From Treponema sp. (GTDB lineage: Bacteria; Spirochaetota; Spirochaetia; Treponematales; Breznakiellaceae), in the NCBI GenBank assembly GCA_009781635.1, contig WQXU01000009.1, forward strand, positions 1 to 64,000: a stretch of 64,000 bases of DNA. Direction: 5' to 3'. Below, in pieces: positions 34,451-44,264 of the stretch. The stretch's first letter is position 1. The number at the start of each line of letters is the position of its first letter. The translations under genes and the position numbers were made by a program. The notes beneath the pieces were generated by a model. It did not search any database and was not told the DNA's origin. It saw nothing but the letters and a program-made list of their open reading frames with translations.

Positions 34451-35194
34451 CTAAAGCGCACGGCCGAATAATCCGCCGCCCTGCGATGATCTTTCTACAA
34501 GGCGCACCTCTTCTTCACGGATGAGCCGTAAATGAAAACGGCTTTCTATTTTTCTGCGGTTCTCCAGAATCCGGCTTGTGTAATTCAAAGTGACATGCGG
34601 CGCGCCTGTAGACCTAACCCTTCCTGCCCCGGCATTGTACATCGCAAGGGCGGAAATCTCATTGCCGCCGGTATCAAGGCAATACCGCAGATAGCCGACT
34701 CCATGACGCACGTTTGTATCGATATCAAAAAAGGCAGCTACTTCCAAGTGCGGAAAGGAACGGTTATTAAGCTGAAACAAACCGCGGTCAATTGACCCAT
34801 TACGGTTTTGTCTGTTTATGGCATATGGATTAAATCTGCTTTCTTCCCAGCATAGTGCAAAAGCCAACGCAGGCGGAATATTAAATTCATCCGCGCTGTT
34901 CAGAATGGTATACGCAATATCACGGTTTGAGCAGATATTTGTAAAAAAATCAATTACCCATATCCTGAACTCCGGATTACGGTAATATTCCAGGACAACA
35001 TCCGGAATAATATCTGTTGCCGCAAAAAGCAGGGAATAATCATCATCTTCAGGAACATCAACGGCGGCAGTCTCACCGCTGTCAAACAAACCATAGGAGG
35101 AACTGAAAAAAACGCAGGCAAATAAGGAAAACAGCGCCCCTATAAAAAGAGGTATTACAAATGTAATATTTATCCTTTGAAAAGCCGATTCCAA
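34451..35194 (-). CDS. lytic transglycosylase (SLT domain)
   Basis: A 247-residue envelope protein. It has an N-terminal membrane/signal segment (ITFVIPLFIGALFSLFACVFF), a linker, and a C-terminal SLT domain with the catalytic Glu in ALCWEESRFNPYAI, GLFQLN, and ALAMYNAGAGRV. It cleaves peptidoglycan, leaving anhydromuramic ends. The start is TTG 35194 with AAAGG upstream; no ATG fits. It follows serA by 6 bp, a curious partner for serine synthesis. Confidence 0.82.
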   Translation of the reverse strand: MESAFQRINITFVIPLFIGALFSLFACVFFSSSYGLFDSGETAAVDVPEDDDYSLLFAATDIIPDVVLEYYRNPEFRIWVIDFFTNICSNRDIAYTILNSADEFNIPPALAFALCWEESRFNPYAINRQNRNGSIDRGLFQLNNRSFPHLEVAAFFDIDTNVRHGVGYLRYCLDTGGNEISALAMYNAGAGRVRSTGAPHVTLNYTSRILENRRKIESRFHLRLIREEEVRLVERSSQGGGLFGRAL

Positions 35195-35200
35195 AAAATA

Positions 35201-36367
35201 TTACCTTTCTATCGACCGAACCCTGATTATCCCGTTTACTTTACGAATCTGTTCCATTACAGATTCAGGTATCTGCTGCTCAGTATCAATTATGCTGAAT
35301 CCGTATTCATTGCGATGGTGATTTATTAAGTCCTGAATATTGATGTTTGCGCTTGCAAGATTTGTGGTTATCTGGCCAACCATGTTGGGAATATTCCGGT
35401 TTACAACAAGAAGCCTGTGCGGGAACCGCTGTTCAAGCCTGCAGGCCGGGAAATTTACAGAGTTACGGATCTCCCCGTTTTCAAGATAATCGATTATCTG
35501 CTGAACTGCCATTACCGCGCAGTTATCCTCAGCTTCCGGCGTAGATGCTCCAAGATGCGGAATGCCGATAACTTTTTTACACGCCAATGTTGTTGCTGAC
35601 GGGAAATCTGTAACATAACAGCTGATTTTCCCGGATTCCAGCGCTTCAACGATATCCTTGTCTACTACAAGGCCATTCCTTGAAAGATTTATAATGCGCG
35701 CGTCTTTTTTAATAATTTTAAATTTGGCGGCATCCAGAAGACCCTTTGTAGCTTCACTCTGCGGAATATGCAAAGTAACATAGTCCGATTTTACAAGCAG
35801 GCTTTCAAGACTGTCAGCGCGGGCGACATCGCTGGAAAGATGCCATGCGGCATCAACTGAAATATACGGATCGAATCCGATAACCTTCATCCCAAGAGCC
35901 ATTGCATCATTTGCAACCATTACGCCGATGGCGCCAAGGCCGATTACTCCAAGAGTTTTTCCTTTTAGCTCCGGCCCTGTAAACTTTGATTTCTCTTTTT
36001 CTACAAGCTCTGCAACATCGGCCCTGTCTGCAACGGATGCAGTCCAGTTAATGCCGCCGATAATATTGCGCGAAGATAAAAGCAGCGCTGCAATGGCAAG
36101 TTCTTTAACGGCATTTGCATTTGCGCCGGGAGTGTTAAAAACCACAACTCCGCTTTCGCTGCAGCGCGGAACGGGGATGTTGTTGTACCCTGCGCCTGCT
36201 CTTGCAATTGCAAGCACGCTGGAAGGTATTTCCATATTGTTCATATCAGCGCTGCGCACTATTATCGCATGCGGATTGGCAATATCGCTTGCAATCTCAT
36301 ATTTATCCCGCGGAAAAAGATCCAGCCCCAGCGGCGATATTTTATTTAGTGTTTGAATACGAAACAT
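35201..36367 (-). CDS. serA: D-3-phosphoglycerate dehydrogenase with ACT domain
   Basis: A 388-residue NAD-dependent dehydrogenase: catalytic domain, Rossmann domain with TLGVIGLGAIGVMVANDAM, the His motif GIPHLGASTPEAE, and a C-terminal ACT domain (about residues 315-388; NRNIPNMVGQITTNLASANINI) for serine feedback. It oxidises 3-phosphoglycerate, the first step of serine synthesis. It lies 20 bp after serC on the same strand, so the two first enzymes of the pathway are made together. Confidence 0.9.
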   Translation of the reverse strand: MFRIQTLNKISPLGLDLFPRDKYEIASDIANPHAIIVRSADMNNMEIPSSVLAIARAGAGYNNIPVPRCSESGVVVFNTPGANANAVKELAIAALLLSSRNIIGGINWTASVADRADVAELVEKEKSKFTGPELKGKTLGVIGLGAIGVMVANDAMALGMKVIGFDPYISVDAAWHLSSDVARADSLESLLVKSDYVTLHIPQSEATKGLLDAAKFKIIKKDARIINLSRNGLVVDKDIVEALESGKISCYVTDFPSATTLACKKVIGIPHLGASTPEAEDNCAVMAVQQIIDYLENGEIRNSVNFPACRLEQRFPHRLLVVNRNIPNMVGQITTNLASANINIQDLINHHRNEYGFSIIDTEQQIPESVMEQIRKVNGIIRVRSIER

Positions 36368-36387
36368 ATTTTCATCCTTTTTCTGAT

Positions 36388-37485
36388 TTAGCTTTCAAAT
36401 TTTTCCATGAAGCTGATTAAGGCTTTAACGCCGTCCACAGGCATGGCATTATAAATACTTGCCCTCATGCCTCCAACCAGACGATGTCCCGCAAGATTGA
36501 CAAGACCGGCTGCCGCCGCTTCTTTTACAAAACGCGATTCCAGTTCCGTTTTTTTTGCCTCGTCCTGCTCTTTTGTAATAAACGGAATATTCATTAAACT
36601 GCGGTACTGTTTTTCTACGGGAGAATAAAACATTTTTGAAGTCTCAAGATAATTATAGAACATTCCAGCTTTATCGCGGTTTATCCCGGCAATTGCTTCT
36701 GCGCCGCCTGAATTTTTAATCCATTCCAGTACAAGGCCTATCATATAAATACCGTAGCATGGCGGCGTATTATACATGGAGCCTTCTGCAGCATGAGTAT
36801 CATACCGGAGCATGACCGGCACCCAATCCGGCGTTTTGCGGATTAAATCCTCGCGGATAATTACAACTGTTGTCCCGGCAGGGCCAAGATTCTTCTGCGC
36901 GCCGGCGTAGAGAATGCCGAACCTGCTCACATCAATCGGTTCAGAAAGGATGCAGCTTGAAATATCCGAAACAAGCGGAACAGATCCGGTATCCGGAATT
37001 TTATCCCATTTTGTGCCGACAATTGTGTTGTTCAATGTTATGTGATAATAAGCGTCATCCGCCTGCGGCTGCGGCGCTGCGGGAATATATGAATAGGCCT
37101 TGTCCTTGGAACTAGCCCTTACTTCTACGGCGGCATACTTTGCGCCTTCTTTTATCGCTTTGTCAGACCAAATGCCCGTATCAATATAAGCGGCTTTTTT
37201 TCCCTTACCGGGAGCGTCCCCTGCTGCAAGATTGAGGGGAACCATGGAAAACTGCAATGAAGCGCCGCCCTGTAAAAAGAGAACTTTATAATTGGCAGGG
37301 ATACCCATTAACTCCCTTAAAAGAGACTCTGTTTTTTCGATAATAGGTTTAAAATCCTTTGAGCGATGGCTCATTTCCATTACCGACTGACCTGTTCCGT
37401 TAGTATCAGTCATCTCAATTGCTGCTTTTTCAAGAACCGGCAATGGAAGCGCAGACGGTCCGGGGGAAAAATTGAAAACTCGCAT
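36388..37485 (-). CDS. serC: phosphoserine aminotransferase
   Basis: A 365-residue PLP enzyme of class V aminotransferases with the opening NFSPGPSALPLPVLEKA and the PLP lysine in YAGAQKNLGPAG. It converts phosphohydroxypyruvate and glutamate to phosphoserine. GGAGAA precedes the ATG. With serA it forms a two-gene serine unit; serB is not in the window. Confidence 0.93.
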   Translation of the reverse strand: MRVFNFSPGPSALPLPVLEKAAIEMTDTNGTGQSVMEMSHRSKDFKPIIEKTESLLRELMGIPANYKVLFLQGGASLQFSMVPLNLAAGDAPGKGKKAAYIDTGIWSDKAIKEGAKYAAVEVRASSKDKAYSYIPAAPQPQADDAYYHITLNNTIVGTKWDKIPDTGSVPLVSDISSCILSEPIDVSRFGILYAGAQKNLGPAGTTVVIIREDLIRKTPDWVPVMLRYDTHAAEGSMYNTPPCYGIYMIGLVLEWIKNSGGAEAIAGINRDKAGMFYNYLETSKMFYSPVEKQYRSLMNIPFITKEQDEAKKTELESRFVKEAAAAGLVNLAGHRLVGGMRASIYNAMPVDGVKALISFMEKFES

Positions 37486-37701
37486 GGTTATTCTCCTAAC
37501 TGAGTATTAATTTTTATAATAAGAAAAATACCGGACTTTGTCGAGACTGCGGGATGCTATATTTGCGGAGTAAAAGAGGGATTTAGTCCGCAGATTGGCA
37601 TGGACTTTTTATGGATTAATATGGGTTTAGGGACAAAAATCCATGGATATTCGCGGAATTTTATTGAAATTTAAGCGTTGATTTCATATGTGGTGTCAGA
37701 T

Positions 37702-37734
37702 ATAAAACATGAGTGCCTGACGCAAAGCGTTACT
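37702..37734. repeat. direct repeat, left copy, flanking the ATPase gene
   Basis: A 33-bp sequence containing ATAAAACATGAGTGCCTGAC recurs at 39081-39113 with one mismatch (CGC here, CAC there). It overlaps the last two codons' worth of the ATPase gene end. The ten bases in front are also partly conserved and add an imperfect inverted pair (GTGTCAG/CTGACGC). Confidence 0.85.
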
Positions 37735-38950
37735 AAATATCCCAAATGGACATTGCTGTGACATTTGGCGCTAAAGGCTGTAAATCAGAAACTAAGCAAA
37801 TTTCGCAGCCATATCCAAGCGTTTCATTTTTTGCAAAAACAGCAAACGCTTTTATATCGCTTGCTCCCGGAGTACCGTGTTTTTTTATCTCTATAGGGTG
37901 GTATTTTCCGTCCTGATAAATAAGAAGATCAATTTCGTTTTTGTCAGAGTCCCTGTAAAAATTTAACTGCGGGTTTTTTCCGTTGTGGTAATATGATTTA
38001 ATAATTTCTGTAATTACAAATGTTTCAAAAAATGCGCCCGAAGACGCGCCGTTTTCCAGAGATTTGGGTGTAGTCCAACCTGCAAGATATGCTGCAAGAC
38101 CTGTATCCATAAAATATAGTTTTGGGTGTTTTGTAAATCGCTTTGTAATATTTTTAAAATAAGGCTGCAATAGATAAACCAAACCGGATGTTTTAAGAAC
38201 AGATATCCATTTGTCAGCTGTTTTTGGATCTATTCCTGCGTCACCAGCCATGTTAGCAAGATTCAATTCCTGTCCTGTTCGCGCTGCCGCTACTTTTAAA
38301 AAAGTAATAAATTTGATTTCGCTGCCTATATTAATAATTTGCCTTACATCACGTTCAATGTATGTACGTAAATATGAATCATAGAATGCTTCCCAATGTT
38401 CTGAATCTGCTTTTATAACATCAGGGAAAGCGCCCTGCCAAATAACATTAAATGTATCTGATGAATTTTTTCTTTTTAAAATACATGCAGGTTCCGGTGA
38501 CGGTAAAAACGGTTTTTGCTTTTCACCTTTACCCTCACGTTCATATATTGAAAAACCAAGCATATCTATTATTACAACTCGTCCTGCAAGCGACTCTGTA
38601 ATGCCTTGCATTAAATTATATTGCTGAGAACCAGTCAGCCAAATAAGATCGCGTTCTTCTGTTTTATCCGCAATTAACTTTATATATGGAAATAACTCGG
38701 GCGCATACTGTATTTCATCTATAATGCATGGCGGAGCATAGGTATCCAGAAAACCTTTTGGATCAGTTTTTGCTTTAAGTAAATCCTTGGGGTTATCCAG
38801 AGTTACATATTTACGTTTATTTTCTGATGTTATTTTTAGCAGCGTAGTTTTACCTATTTGCCGCGGTCCGTTTATTAATAAAACCTTAAATTTATCTGAT
38901 ATACGCTGGATATATGGGGATAAAGTACGTGTTTTGTATGTTTTTGCCAT
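37733..38950 (-). CDS. AAA+ ATPase with DUF4143 domain
   Basis: A protein of about 405 residues with Walker A INGPRQIGKTTLLK, Walker B CIIDEIQYAP, a winged-helix part, and a C-terminal PD-(D/E)xK-like region (NEIDLLIYQDGKYHPIEIKK). This architecture (ATPase plus DUF4143) is common in gut and anaerobic bacteria, often in many copies and varied places; function unproven, perhaps DNA- or toxin-antitoxin-related. ATG 38950 gives the normal N-terminus; the ribosome site is poor and ATG 38956 is an alternative. The gene is bracketed by direct repeats. Confidence 0.78.
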   Translation of the reverse strand: MAKTYKTRTLSPYIQRISDKFKVLLINGPRQIGKTTLLKITSENKRKYVTLDNPKDLLKAKTDPKGFLDTYAPPCIIDEIQYAPELFPYIKLIADKTEERDLIWLTGSQQYNLMQGITESLAGRVVIIDMLGFSIYEREGKGEKQKPFLPSPEPACILKRKNSSDTFNVIWQGAFPDVIKADSEHWEAFYDSYLRTYIERDVRQIINIGSEIKFITFLKVAAARTGQELNLANMAGDAGIDPKTADKWISVLKTSGLVYLLQPYFKNITKRFTKHPKLYFMDTGLAAYLAGWTTPKSLENGASSGAFFETFVITEIIKSYYHNGKNPQLNFYRDSDKNEIDLLIYQDGKYHPIEIKKHGTPGASDIKAFAVFAKNETLGYGCEICLVSDLQPLAPNVTAMSIWDI

Positions 38951-39080
38951 AATCATATTTAAACATGTAAAAATGATAAAAGCAAGCAAAATCTGCAATA
39001 ATGGAATGCAAATCCGTTTTTGCAGATTTTAACGGCTTAATCTGAAAACGAGCAGTTTACCCTTTAATTCGGCACCAGAG

Positions 39081-39113
39081 ATAAAACATGAGTGCCTGAC
39101 ACAAAGCGTTACT
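39081..39113. repeat. direct repeat, right copy, flanking the ATPase gene
   Basis: This is the second copy of the 33-bp sequence at 37702-37734, in the same orientation, with one base changed. It lies upstream of the ATPase gene and about 48 bp before hprK. Confidence 0.85.
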
Positions 39114-39160
39114 CTATATATATAATTGAATAGTGCTGTAAATTGTACTAAAATGGAAAT

Positions 39161-40150
39161 ATGGCGGACAGGGTTTTTACCGTACTCGACCTAATCGATC
39201 TTGATCTCAAAGAGCACAATTCATTGAATTTGCGCTGTATTGGCGGCAGAAAGGGGCTTGGCAGATCTATCGATATCCCTGATCTGAACCGCCCGATGGG
39301 CGCCATTATGGGGTTTTTCGAGGATTTTGCCTACCAGAGGATTCAATTGTTCGGGCGCGGGGAAGCGGCTTTTTTACGGCGGCTGGAAACCGAGGGCAAA
39401 ACCGACACCATAAAAGAAATGTTTAATTACACTATGCCTTGCTGTATTTTTACACATAACTACACGCCTCATAAGGATTTTTTTGAGATTGCAGAAAATG
39501 CCAGATGCCCGATTCTGCTGACCGATTTAGGCTCAGCCGATTTTACCGCAAGATTAATGCGGATCCTCTCCAGAATCTTTTCACTCAGGCAGGTTATCCA
39601 CGGCGTTCTTGTAGAGGTTTACGGTTTGGGAATTCTGATACAGGGCGATTCCGGCGTCGGCAAGAGCGAGACAGCCCTGGAACTCATTCACCGCGGTCAC
39701 CGCCTTGTGGCCGACGATGTTGTGGAAATAAACTGCATATACGGAAATATATTGATGGGCGCCGGAGCAAATAAAATAATCGGGCATCATATGGAAATCC
39801 GGGGGCCCGGAATCATCAATATCACCCACCTTTTCGGAGTAAGGGCGATAAGAGACCGTAAGGAAGTTCAGCTTGTGGTTGAACTTGAGGAATGGGACTC
39901 CGACAAGAACTACGACCGGCTTGGCGCCGAGGATCATACAGTAGAATTGCTGGGAGTGACTATTCCGAGATTAACAATACCCGTTAAACCGGGGCGAAAT
40001 ATCCCTATTATAATTGAAACCGCCGCGATGAATGAAAGGCTCAAGTCGATGGGTTATCATGCTGCAAGGGAATTCAACAAGAATATCCTGAAGTGGATCG
40101 AAAGCGACGCCGCCCGCTCGGTTTTCTTTGGTCATGACGATGTAATATAG
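39161..40150 (+). CDS. hprK: HPr kinase/phosphorylase
   Basis: A 329-residue enzyme with an N-terminal HprK domain and a C-terminal kinase domain. Walker A is GDSGVGKSE, followed by ALELIHRGHRLVADDVVEI with the catalytic His/Asp, and later the conserved MEIRGPGIINI stretch. It phosphorylates and dephosphorylates Ser46 of HPr using ATP or pyrophosphate, in response to glycolytic state. ptsH follows 34 bp downstream. No PTS permease is near, so the couple probably serves regulation. Confidence 0.93.
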   Translation: MADRVFTVLDLIDLDLKEHNSLNLRCIGGRKGLGRSIDIPDLNRPMGAIMGFFEDFAYQRIQLFGRGEAAFLRRLETEGKTDTIKEMFNYTMPCCIFTHNYTPHKDFFEIAENARCPILLTDLGSADFTARLMRILSRIFSLRQVIHGVLVEVYGLGILIQGDSGVGKSETALELIHRGHRLVADDVVEINCIYGNILMGAGANKIIGHHMEIRGPGIINITHLFGVRAIRDRKEVQLVVELEEWDSDKNYDRLGAEDHTVELLGVTIPRLTIPVKPGRNIPIIIETAAMNERLKSMGYHAAREFNKNILKWIESDAARSVFFGHDDVI

Positions 40151-40184
40151 GGAGCTTTGACATGAGGAATATAAGGAATAAAAA

Positions 40185-40451
40185 ATGACTGAGAAAATAG
40201 TAACCGTGGTAAACAGAGCCGGTATTCACGCCCGCCCCTCGGCGTTATTGGTTCAGACAACAAAGAATTTTATATCCAATATTTACATAGAAAAAGGCAC
40301 CGACCGCATTAATGCAAAATCAATCATGGGTATTATTACATTGGGAGCGGCGTACGGAACGGAATTAAAAATTATCGCCGAGGGAACAGATGAGGAAACT
40401 GCCGTAGAAGCGCTTGTAAAATTATTTGAATCCAAATTTGAAGAAGAATGA
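40185..40451 (+). CDS. ptsH: HPr phosphocarrier protein
   Basis: An 88-residue HPr with His15 (AGIHARPSA, the EI phosphorylation site) and Ser46 (INAKSIMGI, the HprK site), both intact. AAGGA precedes the ATG. Paired with hprK and probably able to pass phosphate to the IIA domain encoded at 33646. Enzyme I is not in the window. Confidence 0.93.
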   Translation: MTEKIVTVVNRAGIHARPSALLVQTTKNFISNIYIEKGTDRINAKSIMGIITLGAAYGTELKIIAEGTDEETAVEALVKLFESKFEEE

Positions 40452-40496
40452 ATTAAATATTCAATTTGCGGAACAGAAAAAGGACAAAGCTGTTAA

Positions 40497-42218
40497 ATGG
40501 GTAAATTCAAAAAATCAGGCGGTCATCCTGAATATCCGATAATACATGTGCGTATTCTTGTTCTAATTTATTCGCTTCTTTGCGTCCTTTCATTTCTTTT
40601 TTCGCGTAATTTTTTTATTGATACTCTCCAGGACGGCAATGTGCCGGATCGCATGCACTTGATTGTATTTTTTACAATTCCTGCAGTGCTAATGATTGTT
40701 TTTGGATTTTCGGTTTTTCATCTTTTAATTGATTTTATTAAAAGCCGCCCGGGAAGCAAATTTAACGCAAGGCTTCTTGCCTATTTTGCAGTTATAGTCA
40801 TATTTGCTGTCATGCCGACAACTCTTATGACAAGCGCCGCATTAAACGAAATTGTCCGTTTCTGGCACAGCATAGATGCCGCAGCGGCAACAAGAGCCGC
40901 CAACAGTTTTGTCGCAGATAATTATCTGCTTCATCTGGAACGGTTTGAAAACATAATAAAGCAAAATGATTTATCCAGTAAAGATATTGCATCCATTCAG
41001 GTTTTCCATTTCAGCGGTTTGCCGGATGACAATGCAGACTGGACAGAAAGTTCATTCACAGGCAATGAGACGCTCATGCTGGATTATCCTCCGTCAACAG
41101 AGAGCGGATTTCCATTAAGGGAAATGCCAAGGGATCAGGGGACAATTCGTTATGTGCAAAGGCTGCCGCAGAATGCTGTCCGGGTAATCAGCTACAATCT
41201 CGGCGATGATTTTGACCGCGGCAGATCCGCCCTGGAAAATCAGGCGGAGCGTTTTGAAACAGTTAATGAATTAAGAAGAAACATGCGCCCTCTTCTTATA
41301 TATTATTATGTTGTATTTTTCCTTCCCACGCTTTTAATGACGGCGATTATTGCAATCTCGTTTACAAGAAGGGTAACCCACCCTATTGTGGAATTGACAT
41401 CGGCGACTCAGCGGGTTGCCGAAGGGGATTTTTCCATTCAAATTCTTACACGCCGCAGCGATGAGCTTGGCATTCTAATCAGTTCATTTAACTCCATGGT
41501 GCAGGATTTGGAAAAATCCCGCGCCGCGCTTATAAGAAGCGAAAAAATATCAATCTGGCAGAATATGGCGCAGCAGCTTGCGCATGAAATAAAAAATCCT
41601 CTTACGCCGATAAAACTTTCCGCAGAACGCGTGCTGCGAAGATGGCACAACAGCCCAAGTGATGTCGGTGAGATACTGGAAAGTTCGATGATGGCAATCA
41701 TCCGGGAGACTGAGGGGCTTTCCGTCCTGTTAAACGAATTCAGGACATTGTCAAAACCGATGGAACCGTCCAATTCATTGACAAGTCTGCGCGAACCTCT
41801 GGACGGAGCAATTAACGCATATGCAAGTTCGTATCCGAATGTAAAATTCGATACTGAACATATAAAAATAGACGCAGAAATGAAAATAGATAAACACCGT
41901 CTTTCGCAAATTTTTACAAATCTTTTAGTTAACGCAATTGATGCAATGGAAGGCAGCGGCCTTATTGAAATACGCGCAGACCTTGTAAAAAAACGGGAAG
42001 TCTGTTATTGTAGGATAAGCATCAAGGATTCCGGCAAAGGCATTAATGCCGATGAAGGACAGCGCATTTTTACTCCCTACTATACAACAAAAGCATCCGG
42101 CACAGGGTTGGGACTTCCGATTATTGAACGAATCGTAACCGATCATGGCGGCGCAATCTGGTTTGATTCTGCGGAAGGCATGGGTACAACTTTTTATATT
42201 GATATACCTTTAGCCTGA
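40497..42218 (+). CDS. ntrY: NtrY-like membrane histidine kinase
   Basis: A 573-residue kinase with about four membrane helices in the first 290 residues and an extracytoplasmic loop, then HAMP (SFTRRVTHPIVELTSATQRVAEGDFSI), a HisKA domain with the phospho-His in LAHEIKNPLTPIKLSAERVL, and a HATPase domain ending in DSGKGINADEG, GTGLGLPIIERIV. The H-box KNPLTPI is the NtrB/NtrY form. The sigma54 regulator gene follows 52 bp downstream. No PAS domain is obvious. Confidence 0.85.
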   Translation: MGKFKKSGGHPEYPIIHVRILVLIYSLLCVLSFLFSRNFFIDTLQDGNVPDRMHLIVFFTIPAVLMIVFGFSVFHLLIDFIKSRPGSKFNARLLAYFAVIVIFAVMPTTLMTSAALNEIVRFWHSIDAAAATRAANSFVADNYLLHLERFENIIKQNDLSSKDIASIQVFHFSGLPDDNADWTESSFTGNETLMLDYPPSTESGFPLREMPRDQGTIRYVQRLPQNAVRVISYNLGDDFDRGRSALENQAERFETVNELRRNMRPLLIYYYVVFFLPTLLMTAIIAISFTRRVTHPIVELTSATQRVAEGDFSIQILTRRSDELGILISSFNSMVQDLEKSRAALIRSEKISIWQNMAQQLAHEIKNPLTPIKLSAERVLRRWHNSPSDVGEILESSMMAIIRETEGLSVLLNEFRTLSKPMEPSNSLTSLREPLDGAINAYASSYPNVKFDTEHIKIDAEMKIDKHRLSQIFTNLLVNAIDAMEGSGLIEIRADLVKKREVCYCRISIKDSGKGINADEGQRIFTPYYTTKASGTGLGLPIIERIVTDHGGAIWFDSAEGMGTTFYIDIPLA

Positions 42219-42270
42219 TTTTCGGCGGTTTCGTTCCGCTTTATATTTTTTTTACCGGAGACTGACTGCA

Positions 42271-43650
42271 ATGCCGACAATATTAATCATTGACGATGAA
42301 CCGGGCATCAGGCTTACTCTTGCTTCAATTCTGGAAGATGAGAAATATAAGGTTTTTACTTCAGATGATGCGCTGGCCGGTATGGAAACGCTTAAGAGGG
42401 AAGTTATAGATTTAATTTTCCTGGATGTCCTGCTTCCGAAACTCGGCGGCATTGAGGCGCTGGAAAAAATACGGAAAGAATGGCCTGCGATAGAAATTAT
42501 AATGATATCGGGTCATGCAAACATTGACATGGCGGTGCGCGCCGTCAAACTCGGCGCTTTCGATTTTCTGGAAAAACCCTTATCGCTTGAAAAAGTTCTT
42601 ACAGTCTGCAGGAATGCATTTGCCATCAAAAAACTGCGCGAAGAAAATAAAAACTTAAAAAAATTAAACCGCAGCGCAAGCGAAGATATAATCGGAACAA
42701 GCGCTGCCATCAGTAATATCCGCGAAACAGTAAAGCAGGCTGCCGAAAGCGATGCGCGGATTTTAATAACAGGCGAGAACGGCGCAGGAAAAGAAATAAT
42801 CGCAAGGGCAATTCACATGTTTTCCGCGCGCGCGGAAAACCCTTTTATCGATATTAATTGCGCAGCTATTCCGGAAAGCCTTATAGAGAGCGAACTTTTC
42901 GGCCACGAAAAAGGCGCTTTTACGGACGCAATTACTGCGCGCAAAGGACGGTTTGAACTTGCGCACGGGGGAAGCCTTCTGCTTGATGAAATCGGCGATA
43001 TGAGCCTTTCTGCGCAGGCCAAGGTACTGCGCGTGATTCAGGAGCAGAAGATCGAACGTGTCGGAGGCGAAAAAACAATAGAAACCGATGTACGCATAAT
43101 TGCCGCTACAAATCAGGATCTTGACAAGGCCTGTGAAGAAGGAAGATTCAGGCAGGATCTTTTCTTCAGGCTTAATGTAATCCCGATTCATGTGCCGCCT
43201 CTGCGCGAGCGTCCGGAAGATATTCCGTTACTGCTTTACCATTTTTTGAAAACATTGAAAAAGGAAGTGACCCTGGAAGCAGATGCGCTGGAAACGCTAA
43301 GCTCATATGAATGGCCAGGAAATGTCCGTGAATTAATAAATCTTTCCGAGAGAATTTCTGTAATGCATCAGGAAAGTACGATCTCCGGGGATGAATTGCT
43401 GAAATTACTTAACAAGAAAACAAAAAAAACAATAAATAGCAGGCAATCGGACCTTTCTGCGCTGCCCCCGGGTATTTTGGAGCAGAATTATAATGAAGCA
43501 AAAGACAGCTTTGAAAAGCAGTATTTGGAGTTCCAACTTTTTAAAAATAATGGTATAATATCCAGAACGGCGGAGGCTATTGGAATTTATCCAAGCAACC
43601 TCCATGCAAAACTTAGAAGATATAATATTACAGCCGCTAATAAGGAATAA
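42271..43650 (+). CDS. ntrX: NtrX-like sigma54-dependent response regulator
   Basis: A 459-residue regulator: receiver (acceptor Asp in LIFLDVLLPKLGG), AAA+ domain with Walker A GENGAGKE and the sigma54-contacting GAFTDAI loop, and a short Fis-type C-terminal helix-turn-helix (ISRTAEAIGIYPSNLHAKLRRY). It activates RNA polymerase with sigma54, probably for nitrogen or redox genes, when phosphorylated by the upstream kinase. GGAGA precedes the ATG. lexA follows after 9 bp. Confidence 0.87.
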   Translation: MPTILIIDDEPGIRLTLASILEDEKYKVFTSDDALAGMETLKREVIDLIFLDVLLPKLGGIEALEKIRKEWPAIEIIMISGHANIDMAVRAVKLGAFDFLEKPLSLEKVLTVCRNAFAIKKLREENKNLKKLNRSASEDIIGTSAAISNIRETVKQAAESDARILITGENGAGKEIIARAIHMFSARAENPFIDINCAAIPESLIESELFGHEKGAFTDAITARKGRFELAHGGSLLLDEIGDMSLSAQAKVLRVIQEQKIERVGGEKTIETDVRIIAATNQDLDKACEEGRFRQDLFFRLNVIPIHVPPLRERPEDIPLLLYHFLKTLKKEVTLEADALETLSSYEWPGNVRELINLSERISVMHQESTISGDELLKLLNKKTKKTINSRQSDLSALPPGILEQNYNEAKDSFEKQYLEFQLFKNNGIISRTAEAIGIYPSNLHAKLRRYNITAANKE

Positions 43651-43659
43651 GGTATATAT

Positions 43660-44262
43660 ATGAAAGAGTTGACAGATCGCCAAAAGCAAGTCCTCTCCTT
43701 TATCGCTGATTACATTAAAAGTCATTCGTATCCGCCGACAGTAAGGGAGATTGCAGACCATTATTCAATTTCTGTTAAGGGAGCGCATGATCACATAACC
43801 GCTCTACGGAAAAAAGGCCATTTAAAATTAGCCGATAAACGGCCGCGGACAATGGGCCTTACGCATAAAAGGCCAGAAGATGCAGACATGATGGAGATAC
43901 CGCTTCTTGGCAGCGTTGCCGCCGGCGTGCCGCTTTTGGCGGAGGAAAACTTCGACGGCAATGTTCTTATGCACCGTTCCATGTTAAAGAAGAATAAAAA
44001 ATATTTTGCGCTTAAGGTAAAAGGCGATTCCATGTCGGGCGCCGGCATACTTGAAGGCGATACCGCCATAATCGAAAAGCAGAGCACAGTCCGTAACGGT
44101 GAAATTGCAGTGGCAGTAATAGACGAAGCTGTAACGCTTAAAAGATTTTACAAGGAAAGCACAAGAATAAAATTACAGGCGGAAAATCCTGCCTATAAGC
44201 CAATGTACAGCCAGGATGTAAAAATACTTGGGCGGCTGTTTACAATAATCCGTTCCTATTAA
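43660..44262 (+). CDS. lexA: LexA SOS repressor
   Basis: A 200-residue repressor with an N-terminal winged helix (LTDRQKQVLSFIADYI, YPPTVREIADHYSISVKGAHDHI) and a C-terminal self-cleavage domain. The cleavage bond is A88-G89 (SVAAGVPL), with catalytic Ser124 (KGDSMSGAGI) and Lys161 (VTLKRFY). It should cut itself in the presence of RecA filaments. The gene sits between ntrX and holA, and no LexA box could be identified by eye in front of it. Confidence 0.9.
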   Translation: MKELTDRQKQVLSFIADYIKSHSYPPTVREIADHYSISVKGAHDHITALRKKGHLKLADKRPRTMGLTHKRPEDADMMEIPLLGSVAAGVPLLAEENFDGNVLMHRSMLKKNKKYFALKVKGDSMSGAGILEGDTAIIEKQSTVRNGEIAVAVIDEAVTLKRFYKESTRIKLQAENPAYKPMYSQDVKILGRLFTIIRSY

Positions 44263-44264
44263 TA

